Of a DNA stretch of 39,453 nt, positions 17,791 to 26,641 are shown piece after piece. The position numbers and the translations under genes are program-made. Below the pieces are notes generated by a model that had not been told where the DNA came from, ran no database searches, and worked only from the letters and a program-made list of their open reading frames with translations. Each line of letters opens with the position of its first letter. Position 1 is the stretch's first letter. This DNA comes from an uncultured Granulicella sp. (lineage in GTDB: Bacteria > Acidobacteriota > Terriglobia > Terriglobales > Acidobacteriaceae): contig CALMVK010000323.1 in NCBI GenBank assembly GCA_937873145.1, positions 1 through 39,453 of the forward strand, written 5' to 3'.

Positions 17791-20700
17791 ATGTATTCAA
17801 GTCTGATTCAACGACTACTCTGTCTATCGACACTCTCCTGCGTAATGCCGGCCGGCATTGCTGCAGCGCAGACCTTCACCGCACCGGCCGTAGCCACCTC
17901 CAGCCAGATTCCTGTTGCCGCGAATGGTGCGGCGACCTTGGCCATCGCTGTTGATGCCAACGGCAACCAGTTTTTTACTCAACCCGGTACCGGATCGTTT
18001 GTGGAAGATCCAGCCAACGGTGCTGCACAGATCACCCTCATTCCGACAACGCTCTCCTATCCAAAGGGAGTAGCCGTCGATAGTCTGGGCTTCGCGTACA
18101 CGACGGATTATCACGGCCATCTATGGAGGGTGCCGGCGGGCGGCGGTACCGCGGTGGATATTTTAGCTGCCTGCAACACGCTCGATTCCTTCTATCTCGG
18201 GACCCAGGCGGTCGCGGTCGATGGATCGAACAATGTCTACACGGCTGGCAACAATGAGGCATTCCTGTTCAAGATCACGCAGGCCGGCGTATGCAGCATT
18301 GTTCCCGGAGTCACGCTGGACGCGAACTCGCACCTTGCGGCCGATGCAGCCGGAGACCTGGCATATTCCACTGCTGGCGTGCTCTACAGTTTGCCTGCCG
18401 GAGCTGCCGCGCCAGTGGCCGTTGCGCATACCTTCGATGCGATCAACGGACTTCGCTCCGATCCCTCTGGAGATGTCTTTGTCTCAACGAACAGCACGAT
18501 TACCGAGGTTCCTTTTCTGAACGGTGCACTGAGCGGGGCGCAGACCTTTGCTGTGCTGCCGTATAGCTCCTCCTACGATGTCGGACTGGGAACAGACGGA
18601 AGCGTGTACTCCACTACCGACGGTACAAATATCGTTCGTAGCTATCTCGGTGGCGTGCGCTTTCCGACCACGGCAGTTGGAACAGCTTCCGCAGCGCAAA
18701 CCTTAACCGTGCTGTTTGACAGCGCGCAAACCTTGGCCGGCATTCGCTTTAGTGCAGGAACCGGCACTTCCACGGAGATTGTCAACACCGGCGCTGGAAG
18801 CTGCGCAACAGGGCAGGCATACTCGGCTTTATCTACCTGCACCCTCACCTTAACCGATACGCCATCCACTCTTGGAATCCGCAATGGCGCTGTCGTTCTT
18901 TCCTCGTCCACGGGAGTTCTTGGCGAGGCATTTGTCGCTGAGCAGGGATCGGGTGCAGGTCTGGTTGCCGACCCTGGTACGCAGACAATGCTTGGCAACG
19001 GATTCAAGGCACCGGACGGCATTGCGGTCGGTGCTTCCAGCGGTCTGGCTGTGTCGGATGCAACCGCAGGTACCGTCTCTTTCTTTGCTCCGGGTACTGC
19101 AGTTGCAACCACGATTGCCACCGGACTGCTCCAGCCCGCAGGCCTTACAATCGCGCCGGATGGCTCTGTATACGTGGCCAACAAGGGTGCTAACACCATT
19201 GTGGCCATTCCTTACAGTGGAACAGCGTACGGCGCGGCTGCGCCTGTTCTTTCAGGGCTAAGCTCACCTTCTGCTACTGCATTTGCCATGAATGGAGATT
19301 TATACATCGCCAACACCGGCGCTGGGACGGTGCTTCACGTTCCGAACCAAGGTGGTTTGCTCAACCCACTCGCCAGAACGGCGTTGTCGACGACGTTTAC
19401 CGCACCCGTAGGGCTTGCGTTTGACCGCCTGGGAGACCTGTTCGTCACAGATAGTAGCGCGGGAACGGTAACCGAGATCGTGAACGGCACGCCGAATGTA
19501 ATTGCCTCAGGCCTTACTTCTCCAGGATCGATTTCGGTCGATGACTCAGGCACACTGTACGTTCAGCAGCTTGGGGTGACGTCTATCCTCCGCATTCCAT
19601 TCACCAATGGCGCGTACAACACAAATGGAACCAGCAAGCTGGGCTTGGGTTTGACTACGCCAGCTTCAGTCGCGGCCGACAGTGCTGGGAATCTCTATGT
19701 TGCCGACTCAGGCGCAGGCGCAGTGCTGGAGCTTCAGCGCACAGCGGGTATGCTGAGCTTCAGCCGATTTAATGTTGGCACTTCAAGCGGTGTACAAAGC
19801 GAGACGTTGTCAAATGATGGGGATCTGTCAACGACGTTTGGCTCTCCGCTGGATACAGCTGCCGGCAACGCGGCTGACTTTACCATCTCGATGGGCGGAA
19901 CGAGCGGCTGTGCGGCTGGAAGCACTTTGGTCACGGGCAGCAGCTGTAGCATCTCCGGCAAGTTTACGCCGACAGCGGTAGGTACACGTACGGACACGCT
20001 TACCTTCGCCTCCAATGCTGTCAATGCCACGCCCATCACGGTGGCCTTTACAGGCGTTGGAGTGAATCTTGCAACACCAACCGTACAGCTCACACAAACC
20101 GCTCCTGTAGGCGCGGCGACCTTCGGGCAGACAATTACCTTCAATGCGACCGTATCTGCAACCACCGGTACGCCGACGGGTACCGTGCAGTTCTCGGTGA
20201 ACGGAGTTGCGTACGGTCCAGCGTTAGCCCTCACCAGCGGTTCGGCGAATATCTCCGTCACGGGACTTGCGGCCGGAAGCAATACGATTGCGGCCACCTA
20301 CAGCGGCGATAATAACTTTGCCAGTAGCACGGCGAGCGCCCTGAACGTGTCGGTTGCGTTGGTGACGACGACGACCACGCTCACCTCCACCATCTCCTCC
20401 GCAACAGCCGTACCGCCGGGTACAAGCGCAACACTTACGGCAACCATTGCTTCCAGTCTCGCTTCCACCCGGCCCACCGGTACAGTCACTTTTGCAACTG
20501 GCAGCACGGTGCTGGGAACAGTAAGCCTGAATGCTACCGGTGTCGCAAGCCTGACGAGCACAACGCTGCCCACGGGTACTTACAGCATCGTGGCTACTTA
20601 TAGTGGCGACAGCGGCTTTGCTGGCTCTGCTTCAAGTTCAGTCACAGTCTCGGTGCTTGCTCCGACGTACGTTCTTTCGAATACTCCCACCACGTTAGCT

Positions 20701-21222
20701 GTTCCGACTTCGGGGTCGGCAAGTACCACTTTCGTCGTGACCCCGATCAGTGGGTATACGGGAGGGGTGGATATGTCATGCTCGGGTTTGCCGGCGAACA
20801 CGCAGTGCAGTTTTACTCCGGGAACTATTTACTTTACGAGCATTACCAACGCTAGCGGCGGTATGGTCACCCCGGGGCCGCAGACGATCACCCTAACCCT
20901 CATGACGGCCACAGCTCCTCCTACCACGGTCGCCGGATGGCTGCTGCCCTTCGGTGGTTTTGTACTGCTGGCAGGCTGGCGGTCTCGGAAGGCGTTTCCC
21001 ACTCCTAAACTGCTTTGCACGATCATGCTGCTCGCCGGCTCAGGCGTCCTGATGATTGCAGCAAGTGGATGCTCCTCCTCGCCGTCCTTGAGCACACCCA
21101 CTGGAACGTCTAACGTCGTCGTCAACTTCGTTGGAACTCCGACCGGGGCAACGGTAACTGCTCCGGTAAACGGTGTGGGGAACATCCTCAATAGCTTTAC
21201 TGTTTCAGTGACTGTCCACTAG
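17791..21222 (+). CDS. Secreted NHL-repeat and Ig-like domain protein with C-terminal membrane tail
   Basis: A 1143-residue protein from an ATG with AGAGGA just upstream (a TTG at 17773 would add six residues). Signal peptide: about 1-27 (GIAAAQ). Residues about 35-660 are beta-propeller-like NHL repeats, with recurring units such as GVAVDSLGFAYTTDYHG, GLTIAPDGSVYVANKGANTI, GLAFDRLGDLFVTDSSAGTV and SVAADSAGNLYVADSGAG. Next comes a choice-of-anchor-like segment (SGKFTPTAVGTRTDTLTFAS), then two Ig-like (Big_3-type) repeats each ending ATYSGD-N/SF, then an SCSGLPANTQCSFTP segment. The tail has two hydrophobic helices (VAGWLLPFGGFVLLAGW and LCTIMLLAGSGVLMIAA) before a Cys-Ser-rich end. The likely role is surface binding or a structural scaffold; no enzyme motif is seen. 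It is the last gene of the GH16-TonB unit. Confidence 0.8.
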   Translation: MYSSLIQRLLCLSTLSCVMPAGIAAAQTFTAPAVATSSQIPVAANGAATLAIAVDANGNQFFTQPGTGSFVEDPANGAAQITLIPTTLSYPKGVAVDSLGFAYTTDYHGHLWRVPAGGGTAVDILAACNTLDSFYLGTQAVAVDGSNNVYTAGNNEAFLFKITQAGVCSIVPGVTLDANSHLAADAAGDLAYSTAGVLYSLPAGAAAPVAVAHTFDAINGLRSDPSGDVFVSTNSTITEVPFLNGALSGAQTFAVLPYSSSYDVGLGTDGSVYSTTDGTNIVRSYLGGVRFPTTAVGTASAAQTLTVLFDSAQTLAGIRFSAGTGTSTEIVNTGAGSCATGQAYSALSTCTLTLTDTPSTLGIRNGAVVLSSSTGVLGEAFVAEQGSGAGLVADPGTQTMLGNGFKAPDGIAVGASSGLAVSDATAGTVSFFAPGTAVATTIATGLLQPAGLTIAPDGSVYVANKGANTIVAIPYSGTAYGAAAPVLSGLSSPSATAFAMNGDLYIANTGAGTVLHVPNQGGLLNPLARTALSTTFTAPVGLAFDRLGDLFVTDSSAGTVTEIVNGTPNVIASGLTSPGSISVDDSGTLYVQQLGVTSILRIPFTNGAYNTNGTSKLGLGLTTPASVAADSAGNLYVADSGAGAVLELQRTAGMLSFSRFNVGTSSGVQSETLSNDGDLSTTFGSPLDTAAGNAADFTISMGGTSGCAAGSTLVTGSSCSISGKFTPTAVGTRTDTLTFASNAVNATPITVAFTGVGVNLATPTVQLTQTAPVGAATFGQTITFNATVSATTGTPTGTVQFSVNGVAYGPALALTSGSANISVTGLAAGSNTIAATYSGDNNFASSTASALNVSVALVTTTTTLTSTISSATAVPPGTSATLTATIASSLASTRPTGTVTFATGSTVLGTVSLNATGVASLTSTTLPTGTYSIVATYSGDSGFAGSASSSVTVSVLAPTYVLSNTPTTLAVPTSGSASTTFVVTPISGYTGGVDMSCSGLPANTQCSFTPGTIYFTSITNASGGMVTPGPQTITLTLMTATAPPTTVAGWLLPFGGFVLLAGWRSRKAFPTPKLLCTIMLLAGSGVLMIAASGCSSSPSLSTPTGTSNVVVNFVGTPTGATVTAPVNGVGNILNSFTVSVTVH

Positions 21223-21293
21223 TTCAGTGTGCGGGTGAATCAGAGGCTTGATTTGTTCTTTTTCTTCCAGAGATCTAGCTGCCGCGTCATAAT

Positions 21294-21327
21294 AAGGGAA
21301 CCGCCAAGATGCCTTGGCGGTTTCCTT
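21294..21327 (+). terminator. Hairpin terminator of the GH16-TonB-Ig unit
   Basis: Bases 21294-21308 and 21313-21327 pair as a 15-bp stem with one G-T pair around an ATGC loop, 71 bases past the Ig-like gene stop. It is followed by GTTATTG, a weak T tract. It also lies in the convergent gap before the minus-strand TonB receptor and could act in both directions. Confidence 0.6.
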
Positions 21328-21378
21328 GTTATTGATTGGCTTATTCCTCTCCTAAGTCTGGAGTACTTTGCAGTTTGG

Positions 21379-21425
21379 GGTAGAAGGCCAGATGTGGGGA
21401 TTCTGGCTTGCCAGAATGACGACAG
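21379..21425. repeat. REP-like palindromic element, copy 1
   Basis: A unit of about 47 bases with the palindrome ATTCTGGC-TT-GCCAGAAT at 21400-21417 at its core, flanked by GGTAGA on the left and GACG on the right. It matches the element at 29122-29168 over its whole length, with five substitutions in the left arm and a one-base indel in the loop. It lies between two convergent genes. The rest of this 306-base gap holds only the upstream hairpin and no credible gene. Confidence 0.6.
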
Positions 21426-21528
21426 TAAAAAGCTGGTTAGCAGTAGGGAGTCACGATGTAAGAAAGACTATTCTCAATACGAGGAAGGTTGGCGCGGCAA
21501 AGATTTCTAGAGCACCATGAACTTTGCT

Positions 21529-24366
21529 CTAGAAACGTAAAAAGGTTTGGACGACGATAATTCTGTTAGCAGTATTGGAGAAGCCGTTGGCAAGCGCCGT
21601 GGAGTGGCCGAAGAGCGGTGAGCCAAGTGTGCCGACCGGAATGGCGAGGTTGACGTGGTTCAGCAGGTTGTTGGCGTCGGCTGAGAGCTCCAGTGAGTAC
21701 CGATGGCTCTTTGACTCCTGGTGGGGAGCGTTTGAGTTGCCGGTAGCCGGAGTGCGCGATGGCCCAAAATTGAAAATGCGGCGGACGGTTAGATTCACGG
21801 TGAAGAGGGCCGGACCTTGCGCAAAGTCGTAAGGGATGGTGTGTTGGCCAACCATAGGTTGGGTGTCAAATGCGCCGTAACGAGTGAGGACAACAGAAGG
21901 CCGGGTGAGATCGGTGGCGAAGGTAGGACGATCGTTGAACTGCGCATCCCCGTTTAGATCGTAGTCGAGCGTGATGTTGAAGGGGAGGCCGCTGGCCGCA
22001 CGCAAAAATGCGAAGGCGCTGAAGCCGAAAGGGAGATTTCCTCCGGCGGAGAGGTTGACCTGATGGCGCGGACTGTTCGGGACGGGGCCGTAGTCGGCGC
22101 CGATGTTGTATTGATTTGAGGGAAAGTTTCCTCCATCATCGTCGGTATTCGAGATGCGGTATTGATAGAAGCCGTAGAGGAAGAAGTGCTGCTTAAACTG
22201 CAAGTTGCTGTTAATGTTCAAGCGAGTGTCGCGGTAGAGGCCGGCGGAGTCGTATTCGTAGATGTTTTGCGTACCGCCGAGCGGGTGAATACCGCTGGTA
22301 GGATCGGCCGGGGTGTAGGTTCCGGGCAGAGGCGCGTTGATGTTGCGCGTTAGCTGGGTGTGCGACCCTCGGTTGTGATAACAGGAGGCAGTGATAGAGC
22401 CATGGCTGCCAAGTCGGCGCTCCAGACTCACCGTCGTATTGACGAAGTAGGGCGCGTGATAATCCGGGCTGATCGTAAAGATCGTGGAACCAAGAGCGGG
22501 CTGCTGGGCCAGATAGGGCGAGTTGATGACATATTCCTGCTCGGTAATACCGTTCTGGCGAATGGCCTGGAGCAGATAGCCAGAGGTGAAGCGGCGATAG
22601 AAGACGCCGGCTCCAGCGCGAAGAGTGTAGCGTGGCTGCTTGTCTTTGCCGGGAAAGAGGCTCCAGGCGGCTCCGAGGCGTGGCGCCCAGTCGGCGTGGT
22701 CGTGAATGGCGTCCTGAGTCTCGAAGCGGAGCCCGCCGCTAAGGGTAAGGTTGGGCCGGAGACGCCAGTCGTCCTGAAAGAAGAGTCCGGCGTCGGCTAC
22801 AGACACGACGACATTAGGATTGCCGATGGTGTAGCTGAGCTGGCTAGGACCTCCACCTAAAGCGGCGATCTGAGCGGGAGTCTCTCCGCGGGCGAGGCCT
22901 TGCTGGTTGGCTTGGTAGGAGGCAAGCGAGGAGAAGGTATAGGTACCGTTGTAGTTGGAGGAGGAGTCGTTGGCGTCACGAGTGGAGCGAATCCGTCCGC
23001 CGTAGTTGAGAAAGTGCTTTCCGGCAGCTTGGGAGACGTAGTTTTGCAACTCGAAGCGATCCTGGTTGTCGTGGTAGGCACCCTCATTGTTGCCTCCTCC
23101 GGTAAAGGCACCCTCGACGACGATGCTGGGCGCGGTGGAGACGGGGTCTTGGTGGACACGGCTCCGAACATACTGAAAACGGGTATCGTTGACGATACTC
23201 CTCGAGAGCACCTGGGAGTTCGAGACCTGGAGCGTCTGTGCAGTCGTGGTATTCGAGTAGCCTTGGGAGGCGAGGGAGAACTGGCCGACACCACCATTAA
23301 CCTGCTGCGTGGAATCGAGCGTGTAGCGTGCAATAAGGGTATTTTTTGAGCCGAGGCTGGTGTCGAGGCGTGCGGCCAGACCGTAGGTGGTCGTAGGAGC
23401 GGGGATGGCGTTGGAGAAGGCGACCTGGTTCAGGTTTGTATCCAGGGTCTGAGCGTCGATAATGGCGTTCGACTGCTCCGTCTCCTGGGTGCCGCTTAGG
23501 AAAAAAGAGGCGCGCTGGGTAATGGGACCACTGAGAGTTCCCGCGTAGTAGACGTCGTGATAGGCGGGCTCCTGCGAGACGAAAGGGTTGAGTGAGTTAA
23601 AGAGGGAATCGTTGCCGCGGATATAGACGCTGCCGTGGAGACTGCCTGTTCCAGGTTTGGTAAAGATGTCGATCCGGCCGTTGACGGGGTTGGTATCGTT
23701 CTGGGCGGAGTAGGGATTCTGATTGATGCGGATCTCACGGATCGTATCGCGCGGAGGAAGGTTTCCACCGGAAAAACCATTGAGATAAACATCCGGGGTG
23801 GGACTTCCGGCAAGGGCGGTAAGTTGTTGCAGCAACTCGGCCGAGTCCAAAGGCAATTGGTCGATGGCATCGCCCTTGAGGATGATCGCGTCGCCGTTGC
23901 GGTTGGGGTCGGTGCTGTCGGCGGCGTCTGAGGCAACGTCGATCTGCTGGGCTTCGACCTGCACGGTCAGTTTGAGATCGAGATGGATCGGTTTGCCGTT
24001 GGAGGAGAGAAGGCCGGTGGTAAGTGGGTTAAAGCCCACAGCCTGAACGGTAAGCGTAACCTGCGTACCGGGCCTGACAGGGAGGATATAGCGTCCGTCC
24101 GAGGTGGTTTGGACCGTGCGATCGGGTCCGGTCTGCGGATGCAGAGTAACGGTAGCCTTTGGGATCAGGGCGCCGGAGGGGTCCGTGACAACGCCGGTAA
24201 TGGAGGCGGAATCCTGGGCCGTCGCTCCAAGCGACGCAAGCCCGAGCATGACGATGACGAGAGGCCGGGAGAGAACGGAGCGAACGTAGAAGGCATCTTC
24301 GGTGACAAAAGCTATCATCGCAAACCTGGGAGCTCGAGTCATAGCCAGTGTGGATGACGCCATCAT
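21529..24366 (-). CDS. TonB-dependent receptor with carboxypeptidase-regulatory domain
   Basis: A 945-residue outer-membrane receptor, a second and shorter Oar-like protein. Signal peptide region around residues 30-50 (LVIVMLGLASLGATAQ), so the real start may be Met16 (24321) instead of the first ATG. Carboxypeptidase regulatory-like domain: about 52-135, SASITGVVTDPSGALIPKAT and SDGRYILPVRPG. Plug: about 160-270, with VYLNGFSGGNLPPRDTIREI, RINQNPYSAQNDTNPVNGRI and DIFTKPGTGSLHG. The remainder is a beta barrel ending IIVVQTFLRF, a classic terminal aromatic. It starts 27 bases after the ribA stop on the same strand but is not obviously related in function. Cargo is unknown; no enzyme or regulator for a substrate lies beside it. 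Confidence 0.87.
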   Translation of the reverse strand: MMASSTLAMTRAPRFAMIAFVTEDAFYVRSVLSRPLVIVMLGLASLGATAQDSASITGVVTDPSGALIPKATVTLHPQTGPDRTVQTTSDGRYILPVRPGTQVTLTVQAVGFNPLTTGLLSSNGKPIHLDLKLTVQVEAQQIDVASDAADSTDPNRNGDAIILKGDAIDQLPLDSAELLQQLTALAGSPTPDVYLNGFSGGNLPPRDTIREIRINQNPYSAQNDTNPVNGRIDIFTKPGTGSLHGSVYIRGNDSLFNSLNPFVSQEPAYHDVYYAGTLSGPITQRASFFLSGTQETEQSNAIIDAQTLDTNLNQVAFSNAIPAPTTTYGLAARLDTSLGSKNTLIARYTLDSTQQVNGGVGQFSLASQGYSNTTTAQTLQVSNSQVLSRSIVNDTRFQYVRSRVHQDPVSTAPSIVVEGAFTGGGNNEGAYHDNQDRFELQNYVSQAAGKHFLNYGGRIRSTRDANDSSSNYNGTYTFSSLASYQANQQGLARGETPAQIAALGGGPSQLSYTIGNPNVVVSVADAGLFFQDDWRLRPNLTLSGGLRFETQDAIHDHADWAPRLGAAWSLFPGKDKQPRYTLRAGAGVFYRRFTSGYLLQAIRQNGITEQEYVINSPYLAQQPALGSTIFTISPDYHAPYFVNTTVSLERRLGSHGSITASCYHNRGSHTQLTRNINAPLPGTYTPADPTSGIHPLGGTQNIYEYDSAGLYRDTRLNINSNLQFKQHFFLYGFYQYRISNTDDDGGNFPSNQYNIGADYGPVPNSPRHQVNLSAGGNLPFGFSAFAFLRAASGLPFNITLDYDLNGDAQFNDRPTFATDLTRPSVVLTRYGAFDTQPMVGQHTIPYDFAQGPALFTVNLTVRRIFNFGPSRTPATGNSNAPHQESKSHRYSLELSADANNLLNHVNLAIPVGTLGSPLFGHSTALANGFSNTANRIIVVQTFLRF

Positions 24367-24393
24367 ACGCTAGAGACTAGGATTTAGATTGGG

Positions 24394-25032
24394 CTAACCT
24401 ACTAAGTGGCCCATCTTTTCTCGCTTGGTCTGGAGATAGCGTTCAGATGCCGGCTGAGCGGGAACGTCCGCCTGGAGCCGCTCAATGACCTGAATGCCAG
24501 CGGCTTGCAGTGCTTCGACCTTCTCAGGATTGTTGGTCATCAGGCGCACGGCGGGGATGTGGAGCAGGTTGAGGATTGCGGCAGGTAGTTCAAAGTGGCG
24601 GCAGTCGGCGGCATAGCCCAGTTCAAGATTGGCCTCGATGGTGTCCAAACCACGTTCCTGAAGCTCGTAAGCCTGGAGTTTCGCCATGAGACCGATGCCC
24701 CGGCCCTCTTGGTGCTCGTAAAGGACGATGCCGGCGCCGGCGTCGGCGATGGTGGCCAGGGCCAGCTCAAGCTGTTCGCGGCAGTCGCAGCGGAGGGAGT
24801 GGAAGACATCGCCGGTCAGGCACGAAGAGTGAACGCGGACGATGGGCGGCGCACTGTGGATGTCTCCCATGACGAGGGCGACGGCGGACTCAATACGAGT
24901 GGCCGGTGCAGGTGCGTCTTTCTTGCAAGGAACGGGATTTTCGACGACGCCCTCGAATCCGAGAATACGGAAGTGTCCCCAGCGGGTGGGGAGGTCGGCG
25001 TTGGCGAGCTGGCGGACGGAGAGGAAAGACAT
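24394..25032 (-). CDS. ribA: GTP cyclohydrolase II
   Basis: A 212-residue cytosolic enzyme that opens GTP in the first committed step of riboflavin synthesis. The zinc and catalytic segment RVHSSCLTGDVFHSLRCDC (66-84) supplies Cys71, Cys82 and Cys84. YEHQEGRGIGL (105-115) and AVRLMTNNPEK complete the family signature, and the C-terminal ERYLQTKREKMGHLV is typical. It is a stand-alone RibA without a fused DHBP synthase (RibB). An extra loop of about ten residues (PCKKDAPAPATR) lies before the ESAVALVMGD segment. It is divergent from the histidine kinase (59-base gap). No FMN riboswitch is evident in that gap. Confidence 0.95.
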   Translation of the reverse strand: MSFLSVRQLANADLPTRWGHFRILGFEGVVENPVPCKKDAPAPATRIESAVALVMGDIHSAPPIVRVHSSCLTGDVFHSLRCDCREQLELALATIADAGAGIVLYEHQEGRGIGLMAKLQAYELQERGLDTIEANLELGYAADCRHFELPAAILNLLHIPAVRLMTNNPEKVEALQAAGIQVIERLQADVPAQPASERYLQTKREKMGHLVG

Positions 25033-25091
25033 ACGCGCATTATACGTAGGGGGCTACCAGCGAACGACGAAGAGAGCGGTAGAGTAAGAAG

Positions 25092-26492
25092 GTGAAGCCA
25101 GTGTCTACAACGCTGATTCTGATTACGCTGCTGGTCGAGCTAGGCGTGGCAGCCGCGGTATCGAGCTCGCTGGCGCGGTCGAAGACGTTTCGGGATTTGC
25201 TGCTGCTAAGCCACCGGACGGTACGGCAGACCTCGGCGTTGGTAGCGCTGATCTGTGGGCCGCTGATGTTAGGAGTATGGATCCGGGTGCGGGTGCCTAA
25301 CTTTCTGGCCGCGGATATTAGCTTTGAAGCGACCATTTTGCTGGGAATTCTGCTGGGGCCATTGGCTGCGATGGCGGGAGGCGCGGCCCTGGCGTTGCCG
25401 GCGGTCCTGCATGGGGAGTTTTGGGCGCTGCCGGTAAACCTGGCGGTGGCGGGGCTGGCAGGGGCGTTCGGGCGCGTAACGGCCACGGAGGATGTGTGGT
25501 CGTTTTCTCCGCTCATCGACCTGAGCGTGTATCGCTGGGTAACGCGGAATCTGAAGCGGCCGCAGCTGGACCGGCAGATCCTGCTGCTGATGTTGATTAC
25601 CGCGATGTCGTTTGGAATGAGTCAGCTCTCGCGCGTCTCCCCGCGACGGCTGTTCGATCTGCACTCCGAGATCTGGTGGGTGGAGCTGGCCATCTGTCTT
25701 TGTTCCCCGGTGGTGGTAGGCATCCCGCTCAAGATTTGGAACCAGATTCGGATTGAGCGCAAGTTGGAGGAGCAGTCGCGGCTTTTGCTGGAGGCTCGGC
25801 TGGATGCGCTGCAGCGGCAGATCAACCCGCACTTTTTGTTCAACACGCTGAACTCGATCACGTCGCTGGTGCGTTCGCAGCCGGAGCTGGCCCGAGAGAT
25901 GATCGTCAAGCTGGCCAATATTCTGCGCGTGTTGCTCAAAGATCGGGAGGCGTTCGTGCCGTTTGAGGAGGAGCTGGCTTTCACCGACGACTATTTGGAC
26001 ATCGAGCAGGTGCGTTTTGGTGACAAGCTGCGCGTCGTCAAGGAGATTGCGCCGGAGACGCTGCAGATTGTGGTGCCGAGCATGCTGTTACAGCCGCTGA
26101 TCGAGAACTCGATCAAGCACGGGCTGGAGCCGCGGATCGAGGGCGGCACAGTGACGCTGCGCAGCCGGGTACAGGCGGAGGGCACGCTGCTGATCGAGGT
26201 GGAAGACGATGGCGTGGGGATGGCCCCGGACCGGGCGTCGGCGGGGGAGATTGTGCGGCCGGGAACAGGGATCGGGATGCGCAACGTGCGAGAGCGGATG
26301 CAGGTGCTCTACGGAGCCGCGGCGGAGGTGACGATCGAGAGCCGGCCGGGGCGAGGCACGAAGGTAGCGCTCTCCATGCCAGTTGTAGAGCGGGGTGGCG
26401 GTGGGTGGGAGATCATGCGGGATGCGGTGGAAGAGGTGGTACGAGGGCTGGCCGGAAGCTCGCGCGGAACGGGTACGCACCGTGCCTCTTAG
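25092..26492 (+). CDS. LytS/YehU-type sensor histidine kinase
   Basis: A 466-residue inner-membrane kinase. The first 215 residues hold about six membrane helices, including the LLGILLGPLAAMAGGAAL segment of a 5TMR-LYT-type sensor. A His_kinase domain follows: ARLDALQRQINPHFLFNTLN, with phospho-acceptor His247. The ATPase domain has the N box PLIENSIKHGL (Asn339), DDGVGM (372-377) and GTGIGMRNVRERM. Kinases of this family normally pair with a LytTR response regulator, but none is adjacent here. The GTG at 25092 has no ribosome site; the in-frame GTG at 25101 is preceded by GAAGG at good spacing and gives MSTTLILITLLVE, so it may be the true start. The tail after the ATPase domain is about 30 residues and low complexity. 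Confidence 0.88.
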   Translation: MKPVSTTLILITLLVELGVAAAVSSSLARSKTFRDLLLLSHRTVRQTSALVALICGPLMLGVWIRVRVPNFLAADISFEATILLGILLGPLAAMAGGAALALPAVLHGEFWALPVNLAVAGLAGAFGRVTATEDVWSFSPLIDLSVYRWVTRNLKRPQLDRQILLLMLITAMSFGMSQLSRVSPRRLFDLHSEIWWVELAICLCSPVVVGIPLKIWNQIRIERKLEEQSRLLLEARLDALQRQINPHFLFNTLNSITSLVRSQPELAREMIVKLANILRVLLKDREAFVPFEEELAFTDDYLDIEQVRFGDKLRVVKEIAPETLQIVVPSMLLQPLIENSIKHGLEPRIEGGTVTLRSRVQAEGTLLIEVEDDGVGMAPDRASAGEIVRPGTGIGMRNVRERMQVLYGAAAEVTIESRPGRGTKVALSMPVVERGGGGWEIMRDAVEEVVRGLAGSSRGTGTHRAS

Positions 26493-26641
26493 GTCCAGCC
26501 GACGCCAAAACGGGGGATCCGCTCTACCACTTTCGATCGTTTCTTTTCCGCTCTAGAGCGACTTGGGCGCGCTATAGTTCAACCAAGAAAGAGTTGGACT
26601 GAGCATGCCTGGAGGCGGTTCGGTCGCGCGGTGCTTGAACG

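Noticed and set aside
21229..21510. 93-residue plus-strand frame after the Ig-like gene
   Set aside because: It spans a terminator hairpin and a REP-like palindrome and has no domain or coding character.
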